NCBI GenBank assembly: GCA_052145115.1
Contig: JBKQPG010000041.1
Span: 1 to 64,000 of the forward strand
DNA: 64,000 nt
Source: CAIVVT01 sp052145115
GTDB taxonomy: Bacteria; Acidobacteriota; Terriglobia; Bryobacterales; Bryobacteraceae
Direction: 5' to 3'
Shown here: one piece after another, positions 51,924 through 59,718 of the stretch
Numbering within the stretch: the stretch's first letter is position 1
How the letters are laid out: every line of letters begins with the position of its first letter
Position numbers and translations under genes: made by a program
The notes under the pieces: generated by a model
The model's input: the letters and a program-made list of their open reading frames with translations, nothing else
Databases searched by the model: none
Told to the model about the DNA's origin: nothing

Positions 51924-52793
51924 TCATAGCACGATCTTGTTGAGCGGGTATTCGACAATGCCCTGCGCTCCCGCTTCCTTCAAACGCGGGATGATGTTGC
52001 GCACGGTGGCTTCATCGAGAATCGTGTTGACCGCCAGCCATTCGCCGTCGCTCAGCGGCGAGATGGTCGGATTCTTCAGCGCCGGGAGCACGCTAATCAC
52101 TTTCGCGAGGTCGCTTTTGTTGACGTTCAGCATCAGACCGACCTTGCCGAGCGCGTTGATGGCGCCCTCGAGCAACATTTTGATGTCTTCCATCTTGCGG
52201 CGTTTCCACGCGTCTTCCCAGGAAGACTTGTTGGCGATGAATTGCGTGTTCGACTCCATCACAGTGTCGATGATGCGCAGCTTATTGGCGCGCAGCGACG
52301 AGCCGGTTTCGGTCACTTCGACGATGGCGTCGGCCAGCACCGGCGGCTTCACCTCGGTCGCGCCCCAACTGAACTCGACCTTGGCCGTGACGCCGAATTT
52401 CGCGAGATAGCGTTTCGTCGCGCCGACCAGCTCCGTGGCGATGATCTTGCCTTGCAGGTCCTTGACGCTCGCGAACGGCGAGGCCTCGGGCACGGCCAGC
52501 ACCCAGCGCACCTTGCCGAAGCTCTGCTTGGCGTAGATCAGGTCGGCGACGGTGACCACGTCGGCATCGTTCTCGACCACCCAGTCGTAGCCGGTCAGAC
52601 CGGCGTCGAGAACGCCGTCCTCGACGTAGCGCGCCATTTCCTGAGCGCGGATCAGCATGCACTCGATTTCGGGGTCGTCGACGGCGGGGAAGTAGCTGCG
52701 GCTCGAAACCTGGATGTTGAATCCGGCGCGGCGGAACAGATCGACCGTCGCGTTCTCGAGGCTGCCCTTGGGAATGCCCAGCTTGAGCGTCAT
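51924..52793 (-). CDS. hisG: ATP phosphoribosyltransferase, long form
   Basis: 289 aa from ATG 52793, which overlaps the hisI stop (ATGA). First enzyme of histidine synthesis, joining ATP and PRPP. LKLGIPKGSLENATVDLFRRAG opens the catalytic domain; DAGLTGYDWVVE and ELVGATKRYLAKFGV follow. Residues 210-289 form the ACT-like regulatory domain of long-form HisG, responsible for histidine feedback inhibition, so no HisZ partner is needed. Confidence 0.96.
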   Translation of the reverse strand: MTLKLGIPKGSLENATVDLFRRAGFNIQVSSRSYFPAVDDPEIECMLIRAQEMARYVEDGVLDAGLTGYDWVVENDADVVTVADLIYAKQSFGKVRWVLAVPEASPFASVKDLQGKIIATELVGATKRYLAKFGVTAKVEFSWGATEVKPPVLADAIVEVTETGSSLRANKLRIIDTVMESNTQFIANKSSWEDAWKRRKMEDIKMLLEGAINALGKVGLMLNVNKSDLAKVISVLPALKNPTISPLSDGEWLAVNTILDEATVRNIIPRLKEAGAQGIVEYPLNKIVL

Positions 52794-53170
52794 TGCTTCC
52801 CTCCGTAGACACTTTTCGGATCGTAGGTTTGCGCCTCGGTGATCTTCCACGCGCCGGCGTCGAGCGTGCGGAAGAAGCAGCTGGCGTAGCCTTCGTGACA
52901 CACGCCGGGGCCAAGCGCCTCCACCTGCACGAGCAGGCAATCCTGGTCGCAATCGGTCTGGATGGACTTGACGGCGAGGCGATGGCCGGAGCTCTCGCCC
53001 TTCATCCACAGCTTGTCGCGGGAGCGCGAGTAGAAGACCGCGTAGCCGCTCTCCACCGTCCTCGTGAAGGCCTCGCCGTTCATGAAGCCGACCATCAGCA
53101 CGCGGCCGCTACGGTGGTCCTGAATCACGGCCGGAATCAGCCCGCCGGTTTTTGCGAAATCGAGATCCAT
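52790..53170 (-). CDS. hisI: phosphoribosyl-AMP cyclohydrolase
   Basis: 126 aa, monofunctional. Opens the purine ring of phosphoribosyl-AMP, step three of the pathway. Typical LIPAVIQDHRSGRVLMVGFMN, YSRSRDKLWMKGESSGH, the metal site DCDQDCLLV and a further zinc Cys in GVCHEGYASCF. There is no HisE (PRA-PP pyrophosphohydrolase) domain and no separate hisE in the operon. First structural gene after the attenuator. Confidence 0.96.
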   Translation of the reverse strand: MDLDFAKTGGLIPAVIQDHRSGRVLMVGFMNGEAFTRTVESGYAVFYSRSRDKLWMKGESSGHRLAVKSIQTDCDQDCLLVQVEALGPGVCHEGYASCFFRTLDAGAWKITEAQTYDPKSVYGGKQ

Positions 53171-53202
53171 CTCTGTAGGTTCCTCAAAAAGTTACGATGC
53201 AA

Positions 53203-53234
53203 ACAAAACGGCCCGCTCCCTCTCGGGGCGGGCC
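53203..53234 (-). terminator. attenuator terminator of the his operon
   Basis: GGCCCGCTCC (53210-53219) against GGGGCGGGCC (53225-53234), about 10 bp with one mismatch/wobble and a 5-nt loop. On the minus strand it is followed by GTTTTGTTT. It lies between the leader peptide and hisI. Confidence 0.8.
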
Positions 53235-53313
53235 GATGCGCTTGAAGTCCTTTCGCGAACGCTCAGGACACGGCGGGCCCGCCCATCCCATGATGATGGT
53301 GATGATGGCGGCC
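53203..53313 (-). promoter_or_regulatory. his operon attenuator: mutually exclusive RNA pairings
   Basis: On the minus-strand RNA four segments alternate. Segment 1 is 53307-53313 (GGCCGCC, before the His codons). Segment 2 is 53276-53284 (GGGCGGGCC, just after them). Segment 3 is 53226-53234 (GGCCCGCCC). Segment 4 is 53210-53219. Segments 3 and 4 form the terminator; 2 and 3 pair perfectly over 9 bp as antiterminator; 1 and 2 can pair with a bulge. A ribosome stalled on His codons would free segment 2 and allow read-through into hisI. Confidence 0.8.
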
Positions 53314-53334
53314 GGTGTTCAGAGCGGTCTGCAT
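53263..53334 (-). CDS. hisL: histidine operon leader peptide
   Basis: 23 residues: MQTALNTGR, six consecutive His (CAT CAT CAC CAT CAT CAT), then GMGGPAVS and TGA. Its only evident purpose is to let ribosome speed report the supply of charged tRNA-His. The six His codons sit between RNA segments 1 and 2 of the attenuator, the same logic as the enterobacterial hisL, although the flanking residues are unrelated. No Shine-Dalgarno sequence precedes the ATG; a -10-like box ends 8 nt upstream. Confidence 0.85.
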   Translation of the reverse strand: MQTALNTGRHHHHHHGMGGPAVS

Positions 53335-53342
53335 GAAATCGT

Positions 53343-53351
53343 AGAATAGCA
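53343..53351 (-). promoter_or_regulatory. possible extended -10 of the his operon
   Basis: On the minus strand TGCTATTCT is an extended -10 (TG-n-TATTCT). It ends 8 nt before the leader-peptide ATG, so the leader would be translated without a 5' untranslated region. No -35 is recognisable. Confidence 0.4.
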
Positions 53352-53529
53352 CAATCCTGCGCGGCGCGGGGATCTCGGGCAATCACAGATATTGAGTCGA
53401 TTTCCGGATCGACGGTTATTCACGCGCTGCTCCGGAGGGCACATGTCTGCTTTGCCGACAAACCGTCAGTGCATGGATCGTAGCCTGGCAGGGAAAACGT
53501 TCGGCCATGCGTGATCAACGAATTACAAC

Positions 53530-53558
53530 TTCGCCTATCGCCGAAACGCTATTATATT
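53530..53558 (+). promoter_or_regulatory. promoter candidate for the DUF262 gene
   Basis: TTCGCC (53530-53535), 17-nt spacer, TATATT (53553-53558); an overlapping TATTAT is at 53550-53555. The start codon at 53564 follows at once with no Shine-Dalgarno sequence, again consistent with leaderless translation. Confidence 0.4.
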
Positions 53559-53563
53559 AGCTT

Positions 53564-54709
53564 ATGCCTGAGTTTGAGCAGGAACCATTCAGTCCGGAAG
53601 AGCAGGAAGTTGACGATGAGCCATACGCGCCCTCTTACCAACTTGCTGAGCGGGAAGTCCAGACCATTCCCGCAGATCCCGACGTAGAGACGATTCTTCG
53701 CCGCATAGAAGACAAGAACCTGATCCTGCGCCCTGATTTTCAGCGGACGAGCGTCTGGGACAACACAAAGAAGAGCCGCCTCGTCGAATCGCTGCTGTTG
53801 AATCTGCCAATTCCGCCCTGCTTCTTGGCTGAAGACGAAAATGGTGTTCGTGTTGTCGTCGATGGACAGCAGCGGTTGAATTCTGTCGACGATTTCTATC
53901 ACGGGCGCTATGCCCTGTGCGGTTTGCAGGTACTGAAGGACCTTAATGGCAAGAGGTGGGCAGAATTGCCGCCAAAGTTGGACCGCAAGATCCTGCAACG
54001 CGTGATACGCACACTAGTCATCTCACACCACTCGAACCCTGGCATTCGATTTGAGATCTTCGAACGACTCAACTCGGGCGGCGAACCCCTCACCGAGCAG
54101 GAGATCAGGAACGCCACGATGCGAGGGGAATTCAACAAGCTTCTGAACACAATTGCCAATTCGTCCGATTTTCTCACGGCGATGCGAGCAAAGAGACCTG
54201 ACCCCAGGCTGCGGCATCACGAGCTTATCTTACGATTTTTCGCAGTGAGATCTGCCATCAAGGACTATCGACCGCCGCTGAAGATGATTCTCAGCGAGTA
54301 CATGCGGGAAAACCGTGAACCGAGCTCGGAATCAGTTCAACAGTTTAAGACTCTATTTTCAAATGCGTTTCAGAACGCACGGATCGTGTACGGGGACGAT
54401 GCATTTAGGCGCTATCGAGAGAAGGACGGGACGTGCGCATTCGAAAGCGCAGTCAGCAAAGCTGTTTTTGAGCTCGAGATGATATCCTTATCGTACTTCG
54501 AGACCTCAGTAGTTCAGTCCCGAGCTGCAGACATCAAGTCAGCGTATATGATGCTCAGTACGGCCAATAGTGACTTCAGCGACTCCCTATCCCGAGCTAC
54601 AGACCACAGAAAGCGTTTCTACAATCGACTCGACCTTTGGAGCGCGGAGCTCCGAAAGCTGGGCTTAATCAGCGAACTAAATAGCTTTCTGGACTCGCGC
54701 GAGGCGTAG
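53564..54709 (+). CDS. DUF262 (ParB/Srx-like) protein, probable defence component
   Basis: 381 aa. After an acidic N-terminal tail (EFEQEPFSPEEQEVDDE) comes a DUF262 domain: LILRPDFQRTSVWDNTKKSRLVESLLLNLPIP and the diagnostic DGQQR at residues 100-104. RFEIFERLNSGGEPLTEQEIRNA is also typical. DUF262 is a ParB-like NTP-binding/nuclease fold that occurs in GmrSD-type restriction enzymes and many defence modules. The C-terminal half is helical with no DUF1524 nuclease domain. The HEPN gene starts 1 nt after its stop. The pair is AT-richer than its neighbours, as if acquired. Confidence 0.88.
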   Translation: MPEFEQEPFSPEEQEVDDEPYAPSYQLAEREVQTIPADPDVETILRRIEDKNLILRPDFQRTSVWDNTKKSRLVESLLLNLPIPPCFLAEDENGVRVVVDGQQRLNSVDDFYHGRYALCGLQVLKDLNGKRWAELPPKLDRKILQRVIRTLVISHHSNPGIRFEIFERLNSGGEPLTEQEIRNATMRGEFNKLLNTIANSSDFLTAMRAKRPDPRLRHHELILRFFAVRSAIKDYRPPLKMILSEYMRENREPSSESVQQFKTLFSNAFQNARIVYGDDAFRRYREKDGTCAFESAVSKAVFELEMISLSYFETSVVQSRAADIKSAYMMLSTANSDFSDSLSRATDHRKRFYNRLDLWSAELRKLGLISELNSFLDSREA

Positions 54710-54710
54710 A

Positions 54711-55400
54711 ATGGGGCCGACAAGGGCCTGGGCCTGCTTTCATGCTGTTCGGCCGGAAATAGCTGATTTGTTAAGGACTTCGCGACGACAATCAGATGCA
54801 GTTGCGCCAGATTGTCGCATGAGTTCACAGGAAAATCACCTTCGCCACGTCGTCGTTGCACTCATTGGCGCTCTTCAATCGTACATTGCGGAAATGCTGG
54901 AAGAACGAGCCGATGAGCTTATCGGCCCCTGGGACACACTGGGCCTTGTCCAGAAGCGATATGTTTCAGTTCAGGCGAGGAGGCGGCTGTCTCGTCTAAT
55001 CGACCTGATTGAAGAGCGAGATTTGTCGGAAAACAAGAAGATTGAGCAGTTGCAGGCCTGCATCCAGGATTGCGCAGGCTGGTACGAAACGCCTGCCCTG
55101 CTCGCCCGCTCAGCGTATCGCGAGAAGCTTGAGGGTTTTTTGGCTGACAACGGGACAAAAGCTATTGATCGCGCCGTTTCCCAGTTCGGCAATTGCGGCC
55201 TGTCGTTCTTCAACTGGTTGTCGAAAAACTGCCCTCGATACCGCGGCATCGAGGATCTTCTTGACAGCGTGATCGCGCTCAGGAACGACGTTGCTCACGG
55301 TACTTTCATCCGGCGAGTGACGCTACGGGAGATACGTGTTTACCGAGTTGCTATTTACCGCTTGATCGGGAAGATCGACGCGTATGAGAGGGCCGCCTGA
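54711..55400 (+). CDS. HEPN-domain protein (MAE_28990/RiboL-PSP-HEPN type)
   Basis: 229 aa, starting 1 nt after the DUF262 stop; a later ATG at 54819 is an alternative start. All-helical, with the HEPN signature R-x4-H in LRNDVAHG (Arg191, His196), the catalytic pair of HEPN ribonucleases. LRHVVVALIGALQSYIAEMLEERADEL and LSFFNWLSKNCPRYRGIEDLLD are the core helices. HEPN proteins of this type are described as partners of DUF262 proteins. RNA cleavage as an abortive-infection effector is the likely but unproven role. Confidence 0.8.
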   Translation: MGPTRAWACFHAVRPEIADLLRTSRRQSDAVAPDCRMSSQENHLRHVVVALIGALQSYIAEMLEERADELIGPWDTLGLVQKRYVSVQARRRLSRLIDLIEERDLSENKKIEQLQACIQDCAGWYETPALLARSAYREKLEGFLADNGTKAIDRAVSQFGNCGLSFFNWLSKNCPRYRGIEDLLDSVIALRNDVAHGTFIRRVTLREIRVYRVAIYRLIGKIDAYERAA

Positions 55401-55437
55401 TAGCCGCAATTGCCGGCCACTCTGTTAACGCCGCGCC

Positions 55438-56616
55438 TCAGCCCAGCGCCTGCACAAAGTCTGCAATGATGTCGTCGAGATCCTCGATGCCGACTGAGAC
55501 TCGCAGCAGCGATTCGGTGACGCCCATCTCGGATTTCATCGGCTGCGGCACTTCGCGATGCGAGGAGATCCAGGGGTAGAGCACCATGGTGTGGACGTCG
55601 CCCAGGGAGGACGCGTTGACCGCCAGCTTGAGCCGGCGCACCAGCGCGAAGATCTCCGGCTTGCCCGCGTCCTTGAGTTCGAAACTCACCATCGCGCCGT
55701 AGAGGCCAACGGGCAGCAGACGCTCGATTACGCGGGCGTCGGGATGCGCCGGGTCGTCGCAATAATAGACCTTGGAAATCGCCGGATGCTGGCGCAGCCA
55801 CGCTGCGAACCCGCGCGCGTTGGCGCAGTGGCGCTCCATGCGCAGCGGAAATGTTTTTGCGCCGCGCATGGCGAGGTAGCTTTCGAAGGGGCCGAGCACC
55901 GGGCCGTAGATGCGCGACAGGCGGCGCATGGTCTCGTAGTGCTCCTCGTCGCTCACCACCAGCCCGCCCAGCACGTCGCCGTGACCCGAAAGGAACTTGG
56001 TCAGGCTGTGGATGGACATATGCGCGCCGTGCTCAAGCGGGCGGATGAGCAGCGGCGTGGCGAAGGTGTTGTCCACTAACAGCGCGGCGTTGACGCCGCG
56101 GCAGCGCGCCGCGATGGCGTCGATGTCGGAGACGCGCAGGACGGGATTGGAGATGGACTCAACCACGACTGCGCCGGGCGTTTGTTCGGCAATCGCCGCG
56201 TCCAACGCCGCCAAGTCATTCGTATCGACATAGCGCACGCGCAACCCGAAGGGCTCCATGACATTGCTGAGCAGCTTGATGGTGGCGCCGTAGATGTCGC
56301 GCGCGCATATGACGCTTTTGGGACGGTTCAGGAGGACCGAAGTCAGCGCGATCTGCAGCGCCGACATGCCGGAGGCCGTGGCGAGCGCGCCGAATCCGTT
56401 CTCGAAGGCCGTGATCTGCTCCTCCAGCGCGACGTTGGTGGGGTTCATGTAGCGCTGGTAGGCGTAGCCGCGCTCGTCGCCGCCGAAGATGCGGTCCTGC
56501 TCCTCGAGGCCGTCGGTCACGAAGCTGGCGGCCGTGTAGATGGGGGTCGCGACGCCGATTTGCGGCGGGGCCGGCTTGCGCTCGCCGCTATGAATGGCCT
56601 GGGTATGAATCTTCAC
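55438..56616 (-). CDS. trans-sulfuration PLP enzyme (cystathionine gamma-synthase/lyase family)
   Basis: 392 aa, Cys/Met-metabolism PLP family. YQRYMNPTNVALEEQITAFENG carries the Tyr and Arg that hold PLP phosphate from a neighbouring subunit; ATASGMSALQIAL; LLVDNTFATPLLIRPLEHGA; PLP lysine in SIHSLTKFLSGHGDVLGG. C-terminal SLGDVHTMVLYPWISSH and RVSVGIEDLDDIIAD. Motifs do not separate gamma-synthase, gamma-lyase and O-acetylhomoserine sulfhydrylase. It lies 30 nt after cysS on the same strand, which favours a role in cysteine or methionine supply. Confidence 0.92.
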   Translation of the reverse strand: MKIHTQAIHSGERKPAPPQIGVATPIYTAASFVTDGLEEQDRIFGGDERGYAYQRYMNPTNVALEEQITAFENGFGALATASGMSALQIALTSVLLNRPKSVICARDIYGATIKLLSNVMEPFGLRVRYVDTNDLAALDAAIAEQTPGAVVVESISNPVLRVSDIDAIAARCRGVNAALLVDNTFATPLLIRPLEHGAHMSIHSLTKFLSGHGDVLGGLVVSDEEHYETMRRLSRIYGPVLGPFESYLAMRGAKTFPLRMERHCANARGFAAWLRQHPAISKVYYCDDPAHPDARVIERLLPVGLYGAMVSFELKDAGKPEIFALVRRLKLAVNASSLGDVHTMVLYPWISSHREVPQPMKSEMGVTESLLRVSVGIEDLDDIIADFVQALG

Positions 56617-56646
56617 TGCGCTTCTCCGGGGGATATTTGACGGACG

Positions 56647-58047
56647 CTACTTGCGCTTCCAGCGGGTACCGTCGCGCGTGTCTTCCAGAATAATGCCCTG
56701 CTCGAGCAGTTCGTTGCGAATGGAATCGGCGAGGGCGAAATTACGGGCCTTCTTGGCGCGATTGCGCTCCGCGACGCGCTCGTCGATCTGCGCATCGCTT
56801 AGGCCGCCTGGCGCGGCGGAGGGTTCGAGCACGGCGAAGATTGCGTCGAAGCGGCGCAGCACGTGGAGGGCCGCGTCGCGGTTGGAGGCGCGGAACTGGC
56901 CCGCGTCCATGGCCGTGTTGGCGTCGCGGATGAATTCGAAGACTGCGGCCAGCGCGTCGGCGGTGTTGAGATCGTCGTCGAGGCCGGCGTCGAAGGCTTC
57001 CATCGCACGCGCGGCGCGCTCGTCCAAGGCCGGATTTTGGCCTTCGCCAAGTTTTTCGTTGCGCAGACGCCACTCGAAGCTGCGGAGGCGCTCGATGGCG
57101 GCTCGCGCTGCGTCGAGGCCCTCGAAGGTGAAGTTCAACTGCTTGCGGTAGGGCGTCCCGGTGAGCAGAAAACGGACCGCCTCGGGCGCGTAGCCACGGT
57201 CGAGGATGTCGCGCAGGGTGTAGAAATTGCCGAGCGACTTGGCCATCTTTTTGCCTTCGACCATGAGGTGCTCAGCGTGCAGCCAGAAGCGCACGAAGGG
57301 CTTGCCGGTGAGCGACTCCGACTGGGCGATCTCGTTTTCGTGATGCGGGAAGATCAGGTCGACGCCGCCGGAGTGAATGTCCAGCGTCTGGCCGAGGTAC
57401 TTCATGGCCATCACGGAGCACTCGATGTGCCAGCCCGGGCGGCCCTCGCCCATGGGGGCTTCCCAGGCCGGCTCGCCGGGTTTGCGGGCCTTCCACAGGA
57501 CAAAGTCGCGGGCATCGTCCTTGTCGTATTCGTCGACCTCGACACGCGCGCCGGCGACGTTGCCGCCGAAGTTGGTGTGGCTGAGTTTGCCGTACTGGGG
57601 GAAGGTTGCGATGCGGAAGTAGGTGGAGCCTTCGCTGGAGTAGGTGTGGCCCGTGGCGGCCAGTTTTGAAATCGCCGCGACCATGTCGGGGATGTGCGCG
57701 GTGGCGTAGACCAGGCGTTCGGGCGTTTCGATGCGCAGCGCCGCCGCGTCCTGAAAAAAGGCGTCGCTGTAAGTCTGCGTGTACTCCTGGATGGAGACGC
57801 CGCGCTCCATGGCGCTGCGGATGATTTTGTCCTCCACGTCGGTGACGTTCATGACGTGGTCCAGCGCGTAGCCGCGCGCGCGGAGCGTGCGGCGCAGGAT
57901 GTCCTGGAAGGCGAATGTGCGGAAATTGCCGATGTGAACGAAGGAGTAAACGGTGGGTCCGCAGGTGTACATGCGGACCGTCTTGCCGTCGGCGGGGACG
58001 AACTCCTCGAGCCGCTGCGTGAGCGTATTGTGGAAGCGCAATGCCAT
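56647..58047 (-). CDS. cysS: cysteinyl-tRNA synthetase
   Basis: 466 aa from ATG 58047 (MALRFHNTLTQRLEEF). Class I synthetase with catalytic zinc: MYTCGPTVYSFVHIGNFRTF combines the first zinc Cys and the HIGH motif; further ligands are in WHIECSVMAMKYLG and SGGVDLIFPHHENEIAQSE. The KMSKS loop is KKMAKSLGNFY. First gene of a two-gene unit with the trans-sulfuration enzyme, divergent from tgt with only 38 nt between the start codons. Confidence 0.97.
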   Translation of the reverse strand: MALRFHNTLTQRLEEFVPADGKTVRMYTCGPTVYSFVHIGNFRTFAFQDILRRTLRARGYALDHVMNVTDVEDKIIRSAMERGVSIQEYTQTYSDAFFQDAAALRIETPERLVYATAHIPDMVAAISKLAATGHTYSSEGSTYFRIATFPQYGKLSHTNFGGNVAGARVEVDEYDKDDARDFVLWKARKPGEPAWEAPMGEGRPGWHIECSVMAMKYLGQTLDIHSGGVDLIFPHHENEIAQSESLTGKPFVRFWLHAEHLMVEGKKMAKSLGNFYTLRDILDRGYAPEAVRFLLTGTPYRKQLNFTFEGLDAARAAIERLRSFEWRLRNEKLGEGQNPALDERAARAMEAFDAGLDDDLNTADALAAVFEFIRDANTAMDAGQFRASNRDAALHVLRRFDAIFAVLEPSAAPGGLSDAQIDERVAERNRAKKARNFALADSIRNELLEQGIILEDTRDGTRWKRK

Positions 58048-58065
58048 GATCCGAGAGAGAACCGT

Positions 58066-58081
58066 TAAACTAAGCAGTTTA
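58066..58081. promoter_or_regulatory. symmetrical -10-like element between cysS and tgt
   Basis: TAAACT (58066-58071) AAGC AGTTTA (58076-58081) is a perfect inverted repeat, so the same TAAACT hexamer can serve as -10 in both directions. It sits in the 38-nt gap between the divergent start codons. Confidence 0.35.
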
Positions 58082-58085
58082 CACT

Positions 58086-59222
58086 TTGCGCTCCGTCGAG
58101 TTCGAATTACAAGCCGTTTGCCCAGTGACCGGCGCCCGCGCCGGCGTGCTGAAGACCGTGCACGGCGACGTTCCAACCCCCGTATTCATGCCGGTGGGAA
58201 CGCAGGCGACGGTCAAGGCCGTGGCGCAGCGCGACCTGGCCGGCGAGCTGGACGCGCGGATTATCCTGGCCAACACGTACCACCTGTTTCTGCGTCCGGG
58301 CCACGAGGTGATCGAGCGGCTGGGCGGGCTGCATGGGTTCATGAGCTGGCCGCGCGCGATCCTCACCGACTCGGGCGGCTTCCAGGTGTGGAGCCTGAGC
58401 CAGTTGCGAAAAGTGAAAGAAGAAGGGGTCCAATTCCAATCGCACCTGGACGGCGATCGCCATCTGTTCACCCCCGAGTCGGTGGTGGACGCGCAACTGG
58501 CGTTTAACAGCGACATCCTAATGATGCTCGATGAGTGCACGGAATACCCGGCGACGCGGGAACAGGCGCGCCGGTCGATGGAGCTGACGATCGGGTGGGC
58601 GCGGCGCGGGTACGCGCATTACCTGGAGCGGATGGAAACGCGGCCGCGCGGCAATGCCCTGTTTCCAATCGTGCAAGGCTCGATGTTCGCGGACCTGCGG
58701 CAGGAGTGCGCGCGCGAGCTGGCCGGGCTGGACGCGGACGGCTACGCTATCGGCGGGCTGAGCGTGGGCGAGCCGCGCCTGCTGAGCCTGGAGATGACCG
58801 AGGCCACCGCGCCGCTGCTGCCGGCGGACCGGCCGCGCTACATGATGGGCGTCGGAACGCCCGAGGAACTGCCCGAATACGTGGCCCGCGGAGTGGATAT
58901 GATGGATTGCGTGATGCCCTCGCGCAACGCGCGCAACGGGTGCCTGTTCACGAGCCATGGCAAGCTGCTGATCAAGCAGGCGCGCTTCCGCGACGATGCC
59001 CGGCCGGTGGATGAGAGCTGCGGCTGCTCCACCTGCCGCACCTACTCGCGGGCCTATTTGAGGCACCTTTACACGAGCGGGGAGATCCTTTTCAGCAGTC
59101 TGGCGACGCTGCACAACCTGTGGCATTACCTTGACATCATGCGCCGGATGCGACAGGCTATTCTATTTGGGACTTTCCCCGAGTTCCTGAAGGCGGCGCG
59201 CTCGCTACCGGCTGAGGCCTGA
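58086..59222 (+). CDS. tgt: queuine/preQ1 tRNA-ribosyltransferase
   Basis: 378 aa, apparently starting with TTG at 58086, where family homology begins (RSVEFELQAVCPVTGARAG). Exchanges guanine 34 of tRNA-Asp, -Asn, -His and -Tyr for preQ1. LTDSGGFQVWSL and MMLDECTEYPA carry the two active-site Asp residues; IVQGSMFADLRQECARELAGLDADGYAIGGLSVGE follows. Zinc site CGCSTCRTYSRAYLRHLY with a later His (LHNLWHY). Head of the tgt-yajC-secD-secF cluster common to many bacteria. Confidence 0.96.
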   Translation: MRSVEFELQAVCPVTGARAGVLKTVHGDVPTPVFMPVGTQATVKAVAQRDLAGELDARIILANTYHLFLRPGHEVIERLGGLHGFMSWPRAILTDSGGFQVWSLSQLRKVKEEGVQFQSHLDGDRHLFTPESVVDAQLAFNSDILMMLDECTEYPATREQARRSMELTIGWARRGYAHYLERMETRPRGNALFPIVQGSMFADLRQECARELAGLDADGYAIGGLSVGEPRLLSLEMTEATAPLLPADRPRYMMGVGTPEELPEYVARGVDMMDCVMPSRNARNGCLFTSHGKLLIKQARFRDDARPVDESCGCSTCRTYSRAYLRHLYTSGEILFSSLATLHNLWHYLDIMRRMRQAILFGTFPEFLKAARSLPAEA

Positions 59223-59317
59223 GACTTCTGAATGGGCTTTCCGAATCCCCCACAAGAGGCTGCAGGGTAGATGCGGGCGTAATCCGGCGGATCGGCTCGG
59301 GAAGCCCGATTTAAGTT

Positions 59318-59629
59318 ATGAGCCTCATCCTTTTGCAAGCCACTCCAGCGTCCAACCCGCTGCTTCAATTCGGTCCGATCCTGCTGATCTTCGCGATCTT
59401 TTACTTCCTGCTGTTCATGCCGATGCAGCGGCAGAAGAAGAAGCAGCAGCAGATGCTGGCGGGGCTCAAAACGGGCGACATCGTGCTGACCAACGGTGGC
59501 ATCATGGGAACGATCGTGGCGATCAACGACGACGACACGGTCGTGGTGCGGGTCAAGCCCGACGGCGTGAAGCTGCAGATGGCGCGGGGCTCGGTGGCCA
59601 GCATGGTGAACCCCGAGGCCAAGTCCTGA
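59318..59629 (+). CDS. yajC: preprotein translocase accessory subunit YajC
   Basis: 103 aa. One membrane helix (about residues 18-36, ILLIFAIFYFLLFMPMQRQ), then the conserved cytoplasmic LAGLKTGDIVLTNGGIMGTI and VVRVKPDGVKLQMARGSVASMV. YajC associates with SecDF-YidC at the inner membrane. Located between tgt and secD as usual. Confidence 0.96.
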   Translation: MSLILLQATPASNPLLQFGPILLIFAIFYFLLFMPMQRQKKKQQQMLAGLKTGDIVLTNGGIMGTIVAINDDDTVVVRVKPDGVKLQMARGSVASMVNPEAKS

Positions 59630-59718
59630 TCCGGGCTGGCGGCGAGCGAAGAACCGGCCTCGGAGCAGGAATCAGAAACAGGAACTCGAGAAGCGGAATT
59701 CAGGAATAAGGACTCGCG

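Noticed and set aside
56617..56646. SAM riboswitch in front of the trans-sulfuration gene
   Set aside because: Only 30 nt separate it from cysS, too short for any SAM riboswitch.
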